Assembly (NCBI RefSeq): GCF_014642915.1 | Contig: NZ_BMJE01000002.1 | Span: 1 to 64,000, forward strand | Source of the DNA: Flavobacterium suaedae | GTDB lineage: Bacteria > Bacteroidota > Bacteroidia > Flavobacteriales > Flavobacteriaceae | Length of the DNA stretch: 64,000 nucleotides | Direction: 5' to 3' | Shown here: positions 39,063 to 48,153 of the stretch, piece after piece | Position numbering within the stretch: the stretch's first letter is position 1 | Layout: every line of letters starts with the position of its first letter | The notes under the pieces: model-generated | Told to the model about the DNA's origin: nothing | Database searches by the model: none | The model's input: only the letters and a program-made list of their open reading frames with translations | Made by a program: the position numbers and the translations under genes

Positions 39063-39070
39063 TATATTTG
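39063..39070 (+). promoter_or_regulatory. -7 promoter element of the gal operon
   Basis: TATATTTG is an exact match to TAnnTTTG, 21 bases before the galM start. No clear TTG lies at -33, which fits a regulated promoter. Confidence 0.55.
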
Positions 39071-39091
39071 GAGAGCTACTTATAGTAAAAA

Positions 39092-40132
39092 ATGAAAACT
39101 AAAAAGCTGATTAACAAATATAAAAAATCACTTTTCGGGAATTTTCCCGGGGGGACTCCCATATATAGCTATACCATTAGCAATAAAAACGGTATGGCAC
39201 TAACAGTAACCAATTATGGTGCTGCTATTACTTCGTTGGAAATTCCTTCCAAACAAAGAGAACTACTTGATGTTGTTTTAGGATTTAATGATGCTGAGAG
39301 TTACATAAAATCGTATGCTATTGCCGGAGCACCTTACTTTGGTGCTATAGTGGGGAGGTATGCAGGGCGTATTAAAAACGGAACATTTACCTTAAACGGT
39401 AAAACACATCAACTGACTAAGAACTTGAATGATGCTCACACACTGCATGGCGGCAGGAATGGGTTTAGTTCGGCTTTATGGCAGGCTTCTCACGATGAAA
39501 AAGCAAATACATTGCATTTTACATACACCGGTACTAACGGAGAGGAAGGCTTTCCCGGAGCGTTAAAAGTAAAAGCAACCTATACATTAAATAGTAAAAA
39601 TGAGCTTATTATAAGCTATACAGCAGAGTCTACTGAGGATACTATTATTAATCTTACCAATCATAGTTATTTTAATTTAGATGGACATACTGCCGATGTA
39701 CGGGATCAGTATTTAAAAATTAATGCTTCAGAGTTACTGGAGGTGGATAATGAGAATGTTCCTACAGGGGCATTTATAAATGTAGCCGAGAAAGATTTTG
39801 ACTTCAACGAGTTTAAAAACTGCCCTGAGACTATAGATGATTCTTTTATCACTGCCGGAGATATTACTAAACTGGTAGCAACTTTAAAAAGTGAACAATC
39901 AGGTATAGCGATGGATGTTTATACCAATCAGCCTTCGGTACATGTATATGTGGGAGGTAGTTGCGGAGAGATAGCAGGCAAAGAAAAAGCTGTTTACCAC
40001 AACCATAGCGGTATTTGTTTTGAAACACAAAACTATCCTGATGCACCCAATCAGCCACATTTTCCCAGTGCTGTTTTAAAAAAGGGAGAAGTATATCAAA
40101 AACAAACAATTTTTAAGTTTAAGCACTTATAA
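39092..40132 (+). CDS. galM: Aldose 1-epimerase (galactose mutarotase)
   Basis: The 346-residue product interconverts alpha and beta anomers of galactose before phosphorylation. It shows the GalM beta-sandwich motifs: NYGAAITSLEIP near the start, GRYAGRI, TLHGGRNGFSS (catalytic His), LTNHSYFNLDG (second His) and FETQNYPDAPNQPHFPS (catalytic Glu). There is no signal peptide, so it is cytosolic. It is the first gene of a tight operon, six bases before galK. Confidence 0.95.
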   Translation: MKTKKLINKYKKSLFGNFPGGTPIYSYTISNKNGMALTVTNYGAAITSLEIPSKQRELLDVVLGFNDAESYIKSYAIAGAPYFGAIVGRYAGRIKNGTFTLNGKTHQLTKNLNDAHTLHGGRNGFSSALWQASHDEKANTLHFTYTGTNGEEGFPGALKVKATYTLNSKNELIISYTAESTEDTIINLTNHSYFNLDGHTADVRDQYLKINASELLEVDNENVPTGAFINVAEKDFDFNEFKNCPETIDDSFITAGDITKLVATLKSEQSGIAMDVYTNQPSVHVYVGGSCGEIAGKEKAVYHNHSGICFETQNYPDAPNQPHFPSAVLKKGEVYQKQTIFKFKHL

Positions 40133-40138
40133 CAACCA

Positions 40139-41311
40139 ATGAGCAAAGAGACACTAATACAACAAACACAAGGTTTTTTTCAGGAGCGTTTTAAAACGGA
40201 ACCACAGCATGTTTTCCTCTCTCCGGGAAGAATAAATATAATAGGGGAGCATGTAGACTATAATGATGGCTTTGTATTACCTGCTGCAATAGATAAATAT
40301 GTTTGTCTTACCATATCATCCACAGATGATACTACCTGTACCATAGTAGCTAAAGATATTGAAGAAGAGTATACTTTTAACCTACAATATAGTTTACATC
40401 CGGTAGACCAAATGTGGGTTAATTACCTGCTTGGGGTTTTAAGTCAGTTAAAAGATAAAGGCTTTAATCTTAAAGGTTTTAACCTGGCTTTTAGCAGCAC
40501 AGTGCCTATGGGTGCAGGGCTTTCTTCTTCCGCAGCATTAGAGTGTGGTGTTGCTTTTGCCATGAATGAAATGTTCAGCTTAGAGTTAACAAAACAAGAT
40601 ATAGCCTTAATAGGGCAAAAAGCAGAACATACTTACGTAGGAGTTAAGTGTGGTATTATGGATCAGTTTGCAAGTGTTTTCGGTAAAGAAAATAAAGTTA
40701 TAAAACTGGATTGTAATACACTGGAGTATGAATATCATAATGCTGATTTTAAAGACTATTCTTTACTACTGTTAGATAGTAATGTAAAGCATACCCACCT
40801 AACATCTGGCTATAACACCCGAAGAGAAGAAGTAGAAAAGGGGATAGCAATATTAAAAAGTCATTTCCCTGAAGTAAAAAACTTCCGAGATTATACAGAA
40901 GAACAAGTAGAATCGGTTAAAGAAGAACTGGGTGATACGGTGTATAGACGTTGCCTTTTTGTAGTGAAAGAAATACAACGTGTGCAAGATGCAGTAAAAG
41001 CAATGGATGCTTCCGATTTTAAAACGCTTGGAACATTAATGTTTGAAACGCATAACGGACTATCTGAAAACTATGAAGTGAGCTGTGAGGAACTTGACTT
41101 TTTAGTTGATACAGTACGTAATAATGATGCTGTTATTGGCTCCCGAATGATGGGAGGCGGTTTTGGTGGCTGTACTATTAACTTAGTTAAAAAAGGTAGT
41201 GAAGATGAGGTTATAGCGCAAGTGAGTAAGGCATACAAAGAGAAATTTACTATTGAATTAACAGCATATAAAGTAGCAGTTTCGGAAGGAACACATACTT
41301 ACAAAAAATAA
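40139..41311 (+). CDS. galK: Galactokinase
   Basis: The 390-residue product phosphorylates alpha-galactose with ATP to galactose-1-phosphate. It has the galactokinase signature SPGRINIIGEHVDYNDG (about 27-43), the GHMP ATP-binding motif PMGAGLSSSAALE (about 123-135) and the C-terminal GHMP motif MMGGGFGGCT. It is cytosolic and is the middle gene of galM-galK-galT; galT begins one base after its stop. Confidence 0.96.
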   Translation: MSKETLIQQTQGFFQERFKTEPQHVFLSPGRINIIGEHVDYNDGFVLPAAIDKYVCLTISSTDDTTCTIVAKDIEEEYTFNLQYSLHPVDQMWVNYLLGVLSQLKDKGFNLKGFNLAFSSTVPMGAGLSSSAALECGVAFAMNEMFSLELTKQDIALIGQKAEHTYVGVKCGIMDQFASVFGKENKVIKLDCNTLEYEYHNADFKDYSLLLLDSNVKHTHLTSGYNTRREEVEKGIAILKSHFPEVKNFRDYTEEQVESVKEELGDTVYRRCLFVVKEIQRVQDAVKAMDASDFKTLGTLMFETHNGLSENYEVSCEELDFLVDTVRNNDAVIGSRMMGGGFGGCTINLVKKGSEDEVIAQVSKAYKEKFTIELTAYKVAVSEGTHTYKK

Positions 41312-41312
41312 A

Positions 41313-42362
41313 ATGGAAAAATTCGACAATAACGAACATCCGCACCGCAGGTATAATCCATTAACAGGAGACTGGATTTTAGTTTCGCCACATCGTGCCA
41401 AACGTCCTTGGCAGGGGCAGGAGGAAAAACCTGTAGCCGGAACTTTACCAATGTATGATGAAAAGTGTTACTTATGTCCCGGTAACGAGCGTTCGGGAGG
41501 GGTACATAATGAGCAGTATACGGGTGTTTATGTTTTTGATAATGATTTTCCTGCACTGCTACAGGATGAAGTAGCTGTTGAAGAGGAAAGTAATGCTTTA
41601 TTTCAATTAAAACCTGAAAGGGGTATTAACAGGGTAGTCTGTTTTTCACCACGTCATGACCTTACTCTGGCAGAAATGGAAGTGCCTGCAATAGTAGAAG
41701 TAATAAAAGCATGGAAATTTCACTATAATGATTTAGGCGGTAGAGATTTTATTAATCACGTTCAGATTTTTGAAAATAAAGGAAGTGTAATGGGGTGTAG
41801 TAACCCACACCCGCATGGGCAAATATGGTCGCAATCATCATTACCTACTTTAGTGCAAAAAACTCAGGATAATTTGCTAAAGTATTATCAGGAAAAAGGG
41901 AATAGTCTTTTAGCAGATTATTTAGAAGAAGAACTTAAAAAAGAAGAGCGCATAATAGCAGTTAACGATAGTTTTGTGGCAGTTGTACCATTTTGGGCAA
42001 CATGGCCTTACGAAACAATGATAATAAGCCGGAGGCATTTTGGCAGGATTACGGATATGACAGCCCAGGAAACAGAAGACTATGCCGCAATGCTAAAAAC
42101 AGTAGCGGTAAAGTATGATAACTTGTTTAAAACATCGTTCCCTTATTCATCAGGAATACACCAGGCACCTACTGATGGGGAAGACCATGCTGAATGGCAT
42201 TTCCATATGCATTTTTATCCGCCGTTGCTTCGTTCGGCTACTGTAAAGAAATTTATGGTAGGTTATGAAATGATGGCAGAGGCACAACGTGATATTTCAC
42301 CCGAAAAGAGTGCTGAAATATTAAGAGCGCTGCCAACTACCCATTATAAATTCAGTAATTAA
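41313..42362 (+). CDS. galT: Galactose-1-phosphate uridylyltransferase
   Basis: The 349-residue product swaps UMP between UDP-glucose and galactose-1-phosphate in the Leloir pathway. It has the zinc-site CYLCPGN (about 49-55) and the active-site triad GCSNPHPHGQIWSQS (about 158-172). The C-terminal half has AEWHFHMHFYPP, which supplies further metal-ligand histidines. It is the last gene of the operon and a strong terminator follows. The UDP-galactose 4-epimerase gene needed to finish the pathway is not in this window. Confidence 0.96.
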   Translation: MEKFDNNEHPHRRYNPLTGDWILVSPHRAKRPWQGQEEKPVAGTLPMYDEKCYLCPGNERSGGVHNEQYTGVYVFDNDFPALLQDEVAVEEESNALFQLKPERGINRVVCFSPRHDLTLAEMEVPAIVEVIKAWKFHYNDLGGRDFINHVQIFENKGSVMGCSNPHPHGQIWSQSSLPTLVQKTQDNLLKYYQEKGNSLLADYLEEELKKEERIIAVNDSFVAVVPFWATWPYETMIISRRHFGRITDMTAQETEDYAAMLKTVAVKYDNLFKTSFPYSSGIHQAPTDGEDHAEWHFHMHFYPPLLRSATVKKFMVGYEMMAEAQRDISPEKSAEILRALPTTHYKFSN

Positions 42363-42374
42363 TATGCTGAAATG

Positions 42375-42407
42375 AAAAAGCTCCTGAAAATATCAGGAGC
42401 TTTTTTT
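42375..42407. terminator. Bidirectional terminator after galT
   Basis: AAAAAGCTCCTGA (42375-42387) and TCAGGAGCTTTTT (42393-42405) form a perfect stem with a five-base loop. It separates galT from the convergent HPF gene and can serve both. Confidence 0.93.
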
Positions 42408-42427
42408 ATGAAAAAAATCGTTTTTAT

Positions 42428-42742
42428 TTAGTGAGCGTTCAGTTTCCCGAATGTGTGTTCTAATGCATGTTTAATTCTGTCTGTAGCACCCGAAACAGCT
42501 TTTTCAATAGTATCGGCATGGTGTTCAACAGCTATAGGTTTTAACCCTGCAACACGGGCTTCAATCAGGCAACGCTTATCTCTTTCGCCTCCTTTGTGAC
42601 TATTTTCATCTCCAAGGTGTACTTCCAGTCTTGTAATTCTGTCTTCATACTTCTTTAAAGTATTTTGCAATATATCAGTGAAGTATCCCTCTAATCTTTC
42701 GTGTCCTTCAATGTTGTTATCGGTATTAATCTTTACTAACAT
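42428..42742 (-). CDS. Ribosome hibernation-promoting factor (HPF/RaiA family), short form
   Basis: The 104-residue product has the HPF fold: a first strand, EGYFTDILQNTLKKYEDRITRLEVHLGDEN, then RCLIEARVAGLKPIAVEHHADTIEKAV in sequence order (quoted in part). It lacks the C-terminal dimerisation domain of long HPF, so it is the short type, which binds the 30S decoding region and helps silence ribosomes in stationary phase. A -7 element lies upstream. Confidence 0.88.
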   Translation of the reverse strand: MLVKINTDNNIEGHERLEGYFTDILQNTLKKYEDRITRLEVHLGDENSHKGGERDKRCLIEARVAGLKPIAVEHHADTIEKAVSGATDRIKHALEHTFGKLNAH

Positions 42743-42768
42743 AGTTTTTGTGTTTTAGTTATATATAA

Positions 42769-42776
42769 CAAATATA
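42769..42776 (-). promoter_or_regulatory. -7 promoter element of the HPF gene
   Basis: On the minus strand this reads TATATTTG, an exact TAnnTTTG match, 26 bases before the start at 42742. Confidence 0.55.
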
Positions 42777-42956
42777 ATAACAAAACTATAAGAGTCTTAT
42801 GATATTTATCATAGTTAACTAAAGATTAAGTCTTTCTGTTAAAGTAATAGGTTTTTGTGTAACTACATCGTTTTATGTTAAGGTAATCTTTAATCAGTTC
42901 AATCACACAATTCGTTTTTTTAATTTTATGCCTCTTAACTTAAAAATCAGCAAACT

Positions 42957-44054
42957 ATGAATTTCAGTAATCTTGATACTACACTTGTAAAATATATAAT
43001 ATTTAGTATTGTAGGACTCGGGGTTAGTTTTGCTGTTATTTTTTATGTGTTAAAGAAAGTAGGTAAAAATCCAAGAAATATATTGCCTGTAAACTTTGCG
43101 CATCGAATTAAAATACCACTTATACTTTTTATAACGGCACTGGTATTACGCATTGGTGTTTCAAGCGATGTTTTTGATGAATCGTACGCCTCTATAATAG
43201 GACATATAGGTACTATTTTAATAATTATAAGTTCAACCTGGTTTATTATTATAGGTATACGAATATTAAAAAGAACCCTGATTAAAAGGTATGATATTAA
43301 TGCATCTGATAATCTTAATGCGCGAAAAGTATATACTCAGTTTAATATACTGGAAAAAGTAGCTGTTTTTATAATAGTAATATTAGCTATAGGTGCAGGG
43401 CTAATGAGTTTTGACAGTATACGCTCTATAGGTGCCAGTGTACTGGCATCGGCGGGTATTGCCGGTATAATAATAGGTTTTTCAGCACAAAAAGCACTGG
43501 GTACGCTATTAGCAGGAATACAAATAGCTATAACGCAACCCATACGATTGGATGATGTAGTAATTGTAGAGGGAGAGTGGGGGCGTATTGAAGAAATTAC
43601 GCTTACCTATGTAGTGGTAAATATTTGGGATAAAAGGAGACTGGTAGTGCCTACTACCTATTTTATAGAAACACCTTTCCAGAACTGGACACGAAGCACA
43701 TCGGAAATTTTAGGTACGGTTTTTATTTATACTGATTTTCACGTTCCTGTAGATGAGATAAGAAAGGAGTTAACTCGTTTACTTGAAAGTACTGATCTGT
43801 GGGATGGTAAGGTAAATGTAGTTCAGGTTACCGATGCGAAAGCTGATGTTATGGAGGTAAGAGCTTTAATGAGTGCTAAAGATTCCGGTATAGCGTGGGA
43901 TTTAAGAGTATATGTAAGGGAGAAGTTAATCACCTTTTTACAGGAAAATTATCCTGATAGTTTACCAAGAACAAGAGTGTCTTTTGTAGATAAAAATACC
44001 AGTGAGAAGATTGATAATGATAGCAGCCCTGGAAATATTCCTGATGCAAAGTAG
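42957..44054 (+). CDS. Mechanosensitive ion channel of the MscS family
   Basis: The 365-residue inner-membrane protein has four hydrophobic segments in its first 165 residues. The last is the Gly/Ala-rich pore helix SIGASVLASAGIAGIIIGFS. The MscS signature follows (QIAITQPIRLDDVV, EGEWGRIEEI, VPTTYFIETPFQNW), then a C-terminal cytoplasmic domain (about 250-350). It releases solutes on osmotic downshock. It is the first of a same-strand run with the AI-2E family permease 85 bases on. Confidence 0.92.
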   Translation: MNFSNLDTTLVKYIIFSIVGLGVSFAVIFYVLKKVGKNPRNILPVNFAHRIKIPLILFITALVLRIGVSSDVFDESYASIIGHIGTILIIISSTWFIIIGIRILKRTLIKRYDINASDNLNARKVYTQFNILEKVAVFIIVILAIGAGLMSFDSIRSIGASVLASAGIAGIIIGFSAQKALGTLLAGIQIAITQPIRLDDVVIVEGEWGRIEEITLTYVVVNIWDKRRLVVPTTYFIETPFQNWTRSTSEILGTVFIYTDFHVPVDEIRKELTRLLESTDLWDGKVNVVQVTDAKADVMEVRALMSAKDSGIAWDLRVYVREKLITFLQENYPDSLPRTRVSFVDKNTSEKIDNDSSPGNIPDAK

Positions 44055-44139
44055 AAGTGCTAAATATTAAAGTTAATACAAAACAACCAGACTTTTCTTT
44101 ACTTTTAAGTATCTTTAAAAGTAATTTATAATCAATACA

Positions 44140-45174
44140 ATGGCATCCGGTAAAAAAATACTTTTTAATGGTACAGTAGCTATAGTGGGTATATACTTTT
44201 TTTGTTTATGCATTATAGAAAGTAAACCTTTTTTAGCTCCTTTTTTAACAGCTATAGTGCTTTCCCTTTTAATGCTTCCTGTTTCAAACAAACTTGAAAA
44301 ATGGGGTGTAGGTCGGGTGTATGCATCGCTTATTAATACTATTTTACTGTTTTTATTAAGTTTAGGTTTTGCAGCATTAATATCATTACAGCTAACTGAA
44401 TTTATAGGAGACTGGCATAAAGCCAAGCAGCAAATAATGCCTAAAATAGAGCAGGTGGAAGAAATGTTATATACCACGACTCCCATAGAAAAAGAAGATG
44501 TAAAGTTAAAAGACAGCATGTCCTCAAGTAAAATGGGACAGGCTGCATTAAGTTTTGTAAATAGCTTTTACTCTTTTGCGGGAGACTATTTGCTTACATT
44601 TATATATATCTTCTTCCTACTCAATTACAGGCGTAAATTCAGGAGGTTTTTTATAAAGTTATTTCCTGATGACAGTAAAGAGGAGGTATCTAAAGTATTG
44701 AGTGAAACTGCTAATATCACACAAGGTTATTTGTTTGGTAAGTTTTTGCTTATGCTTTTCTTAGCTATAATCTACGCCATAGGTATGGGAGTTTCGGGAG
44801 TTGAAAACTTTATAGTAATAAGCGTAATAGCCGCACTTTTAACAATAATACCTTATATAGGCAATATTATAGGTTTTATAATAGCGATAGGTTTAGGGTA
44901 TATAACCACTGGCGACACAACAGCTTTAATAGGTATAGTAGCAACATTTACGGTAGGACAGTTTGTAGAGTCTTATATTTTGGAGCCTTATGTGGTGGGA
45001 GATAAAGTAAATTTAGATCCTTTAATTACAATACTTGTAGTTGTAATTGGCAGTATTATGTGGGGCGTTATGGGTATGATACTTTCTGTACCGTTATTGG
45101 GTATAGCAAACGCTATTTTTAGCCATGTAAAACCGTTAAAACCTTTCAATTATTTGTTGAGTAAGGACGAATAA
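44140..45174 (+). CDS. AI-2E family transporter (PerM-type permease)
   Basis: The 344-residue polytopic membrane protein has paired hydrophobic helices at the N-terminus, a long loop (about 85-140), then further helices. The family-typical YIGNIIGFIIAIGLGY and PYVVGDKVNLDPLITIL segments appear near the C-terminus. The family is named for AI-2 export but includes other exporters and Na+/H+ antiporters; the substrate cannot be told here. It follows the MscS gene. Confidence 0.88.
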   Translation: MASGKKILFNGTVAIVGIYFFCLCIIESKPFLAPFLTAIVLSLLMLPVSNKLEKWGVGRVYASLINTILLFLLSLGFAALISLQLTEFIGDWHKAKQQIMPKIEQVEEMLYTTTPIEKEDVKLKDSMSSSKMGQAALSFVNSFYSFAGDYLLTFIYIFFLLNYRRKFRRFFIKLFPDDSKEEVSKVLSETANITQGYLFGKFLLMLFLAIIYAIGMGVSGVENFIVISVIAALLTIIPYIGNIIGFIIAIGLGYITTGDTTALIGIVATFTVGQFVESYILEPYVVGDKVNLDPLITILVVVIGSIMWGVMGMILSVPLLGIANAIFSHVKPLKPFNYLLSKDE

Positions 45175-45226
45175 AAGCTATTATACAATAACTATTTTGC
45201 ATATTTGTATTCTCAATTATAAAGTT

Positions 45227-45943
45227 ATGCGCCTTTTCTTTCTGCTTTTAGCTTATTGTACAGTATATACTTGTGTTGCACAAACCGAGGGCTTAGAAAT
45301 TACTCAAGAACAAGATACTACTTTAGTAGCAGACCCTAAATATAGGGAAGATCAGTTTTATGCATCAATATCCTATATATTAATGCAGGGTAAACCTGAT
45401 TATTATTCTCAAAATTCATTTTCAACAGGGCTCGGTTTGGGATTTTTAAGGGATATGCCTGTTAATAAAGACAGAACGTATGCTATAGCTGCTGGTTTGG
45501 GATATTCGTATAGTAACATAAAGCATAACTTTAGGGTGAATGAAACAGCAGGAGATTATTTTTATGATATTGCTGATGGTAATGAATTTGATAAAAATAA
45601 ACTGGTACTTCATTATTTAGAGTTACCTATAGAACTACGCTGGAGAAACTCTAATGCTGTAAGCCATAAGTTTTGGCGAATATATGCAGGTTTTAAAGTA
45701 AGTTACCTTTTTGCAGACAAAGCCCAGTTTTACCCAAAAGGAAGCGGGAGCTATAAAATAAAAAACAATAGCGATTTAGAAGATTTTGTTTACGGAGCAT
45801 ACCTTTCCGTAGGCTGGAATACATGGAACTTTTATGCGTATTACGGGTTAACTCCTATTTTTAAAGATGGTGCAAAAATGGATTCCGGAGAAGATATTAA
45901 CCTTAATGTTGTAAACTTTGGTTTGATGTTTTATATTCTGTAG
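45227..45943 (+). CDS. Outer-membrane beta-barrel protein (PorT-like size and pattern)
   Basis: The 238-residue product starts at the ATG at 45227, giving a good signal peptide (MRLFFLLLAYCTVYTCVAQ); the frame upstream opens only with a TTG. Alternating hydrophobic strands with Tyr/Trp/Asn run to a C-terminal LNVVNFGLMFYIL strand. This resembles small porin/PorT-type barrels of Bacteroidota, but I cannot assign the exact family. It converges on the rpoN-linked membrane gene with one base between stops. Confidence 0.75.
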   Translation: MRLFFLLLAYCTVYTCVAQTEGLEITQEQDTTLVADPKYREDQFYASISYILMQGKPDYYSQNSFSTGLGLGFLRDMPVNKDRTYAIAAGLGYSYSNIKHNFRVNETAGDYFYDIADGNEFDKNKLVLHYLELPIELRWRNSNAVSHKFWRIYAGFKVSYLFADKAQFYPKGSGSYKIKNNSDLEDFVYGAYLSVGWNTWNFYAYYGLTPIFKDGAKMDSGEDINLNVVNFGLMFYIL

Positions 45944-45944
45944 T

Positions 45945-46562
45945 CTAGAATACAGGAATAAGCCATACAAACCATAACAGTATTTGCGGAATAACTCCCG
46001 CTAAAGCGCCTGATACTATACCTGAAAGTGAATGTTCATCATCTTGCAGTCTTGCAGAAGCAACCAAACCACAACAGAGTATAAGTAGTCCTATAAGTAT
46101 TAAAAAGTTAGTATGGTAGTAAACAGCAATGCTTATAACAAACAAAGTTAAAGATGAAACCCCCATTACATGCAGGCTTATTTTTCGGTTAAATATTACA
46201 AGTGTAAGTGCTGTTAATATACTAATTGAAATGCCCAGAAAATAATAATACAACTCCGGTATTACCAGGTTGGCAAGACTGTGTTTTATTAAAGTAAAGA
46301 GCAAAATAGCATAGAACGCCAAGGGTAGCCTTCTTTCTCTTTTATTTATTAGCATTTTAGTGCGCACTATTCCTAATGAGCGAAATAAATAAAAAAGCGA
46401 TATAGGTAATAATAGCGTGAGTATTAAAACCTCTATAAAAGCAAGATATACTTCGTGTTTGTGGAAATAATTAAGCGTTACAAAAAAATAAAATAACGTA
46501 GCGTATGTTGGTATAAGCAACGGGTTAAATAAGTAAGAGAAAAATAACAGAAACTTTTTCAT
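45945..46562 (-). CDS. Integral membrane protein with degenerate PAP2-like motifs, downstream of rpoN
   Basis: The 205-residue product has about six membrane helices. The end of the protein carries SARLQDDEHSLSGIVSGAL, which resembles the third PAP2 phosphatase motif (SRxxxxxHxxxD): Arg and His are kept, but Gly stands where the last acid should be. HVMGVSSL lies where PSGH would be. It may therefore be an inactive or altered lipid-phosphatase-like protein. Its start lies one base after the rpoN stop, so it is co-transcribed and probably translationally coupled. Function is unknown. Confidence 0.75.
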   Translation of the reverse strand: MKKFLLFFSYLFNPLLIPTYATLFYFFVTLNYFHKHEVYLAFIEVLILTLLLPISLFYLFRSLGIVRTKMLINKRERRLPLAFYAILLFTLIKHSLANLVIPELYYYFLGISISILTALTLVIFNRKISLHVMGVSSLTLFVISIAVYYHTNFLILIGLLILCCGLVASARLQDDEHSLSGIVSGALAGVIPQILLWFVWLIPVF

Positions 46563-46563
46563 A

Positions 46564-48030
46564 CTATATTTTCTTCCGCATCCTTGCTACAGGTATATCC
46601 AGTTGCTCACGGTATTTAGCAATTGTTCTTCTTGCTATAGGGTACCCTTTATTTTTAAGTAGTTCAGCCAGTTTATCATCAGGTAAAGGCTTGCGTTTGT
46701 CTTCTTCGTCAATAACGTTTTGTAGTATTCTTTTAATTTCTATGGTAGAAACATCCTCTCCCTGGTCGTTTTTCATCGCTTCAGAGAAGAACTCTTTAAT
46801 CAGTTTAGTGCCATAAGGAGTATCTACATACTTACTGTTTGCCACACGTGACACGGTTGAAATGTCAAGCCCTACTAGGTCAGCAATATCTTTAAGAATC
46901 ATGGGTTTCAGCTTGGCTTCGTCGCCATCTAAAAAATATTCTTTTTGATAATGCATAATGGCATTCATAGTAACAAATAATGTTTCCTGTCGCTGGCGTA
47001 TAGCATCAATAAACCACTTGGCAGAATCCAGTTTTTGTTTAATAAACTGCACTGCATCTTTTTGCTTTCCTGTTTTATCTCTGGAATCCTTATAGCTTTG
47101 CAGCATGTCTTTATAATCTTTAGAAACATGCAGCTCCGGAGCATTTCGCCCGTTAAGTGTAAGTTCCAGTTCACCATCTACAATTTTAATGGCAAAATCA
47201 GGAACTACGTGTTCTATAATTTTATTACTACTGTCATAAGAACCTCCCGGTTTCGGGTTAAGCCTTTCAATTTCATCAATAGCACCACGTAGCTGGTCTT
47301 CGCTAATGTCAAACTTCTGCATCAGCTTTTTGTAATGCTTTTTAGTAAAAGAATCAAACTGATTTTCCAGTATTGCTATAGCGAGGTCTATAGTTTCGGT
47401 AGGTGTTTTGTGTTTTAGTTGTAGTAATAAGCATTCTTGTAAGTCGCGGGCACCAACACCTGCCGGCTCCAATTGGTGGATAATATGCAGTATGTTTTCT
47501 ACCGTTTTTTCATCGGTATAAATACCTTGTGTAAATGCCATATCATCTACAAGATCTGATATACTACGGCGAATGTACCCTGTATCATCAATACTGCCAA
47601 TTAAAAACTCAGCAATATCCCTTTCATTCTCACTAAGTATAAAAGTGTTAAGTTGTTCAATTAAACTTTGGTGGAAACTTACATGCGCGGCAAAAGGCAT
47701 TGTTTTTTCCTCATCGTCATCGCTGTAATTATTTGCCTGTAGCTTATAACTTGGTACATCGTCGTCGCTTAAGTACTCATCAATATTTATTTCGTCAGTT
47801 TCAATTCTGTCATTATCATCATAGTCGTCGTATTCTTCATACTCATCATTGCTGTACTCATCTTGTTCGTACTCGTCGTTTTTACCGGCTTCAAGTGCAG
47901 GGTTCTCTACCATTTCCTCTTTCAGGCGTTGCTCAAAAGCCTGAGTAGGAAGCTGTATTAACTTCATCAGCTGAATTTGCTGAGGAGATAATTTTTGAGA
48001 TAGTTTTAATTGTAAATTCTGCTTAAGCAT
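46564..48030 (-). CDS. rpoN: RNA polymerase sigma-54 factor
   Basis: The 488-residue product starts with the Gln/Leu-rich activator-contact region (LKLSQKLSPQQIQLMKLIQLP cut to its key parts). A very acidic linker (about 50-105, Asp/Glu/Tyr runs), the core-binding domain and a helix-turn-helix (LKDIADLVGLDISTVSRV) follow. The RpoN box ARRTIAKYRE lies near the C-terminus. It directs RNA polymerase to -24/-12 promoters with enhancer-binding activators; none is encoded in this window. Confidence 0.97.
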   Translation of the reverse strand: MLKQNLQLKLSQKLSPQQIQLMKLIQLPTQAFEQRLKEEMVENPALEAGKNDEYEQDEYSNDEYEEYDDYDDNDRIETDEINIDEYLSDDDVPSYKLQANNYSDDDEEKTMPFAAHVSFHQSLIEQLNTFILSENERDIAEFLIGSIDDTGYIRRSISDLVDDMAFTQGIYTDEKTVENILHIIHQLEPAGVGARDLQECLLLQLKHKTPTETIDLAIAILENQFDSFTKKHYKKLMQKFDISEDQLRGAIDEIERLNPKPGGSYDSSNKIIEHVVPDFAIKIVDGELELTLNGRNAPELHVSKDYKDMLQSYKDSRDKTGKQKDAVQFIKQKLDSAKWFIDAIRQRQETLFVTMNAIMHYQKEYFLDGDEAKLKPMILKDIADLVGLDISTVSRVANSKYVDTPYGTKLIKEFFSEAMKNDQGEDVSTIEIKRILQNVIDEEDKRKPLPDDKLAELLKNKGYPIARRTIAKYREQLDIPVARMRKKI

Positions 48031-48068
48031 AAGTAAACACTGTGATTATTGTAGTATAAAAATACAAA

Positions 48069-48130
48069 AACAGGTATTACAACCCTATGCTTTTTAGATA
48101 AAATTATAAAGCTTGAGTGTAATACCTGTA
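48069..48130. repeat. Long inverted repeat between asnS and rpoN
   Basis: ACAGGTATTACA (48070-48081) is exactly complementary to TGTAATACCTGT (48118-48129), and the pairing extends with one mismatch into flanking A/T. Inside the loop, GCTTT and AAAGC can form a second stem. The element fills most of the 123-base gap after the asnS stop and before the rpoN start, so it may be a 3' end structure for asnS, a leader structure for rpoN, or a regulator site. Confidence 0.5.
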
Positions 48131-48153
48131 TTTACAGATATGTAAGATTATTT

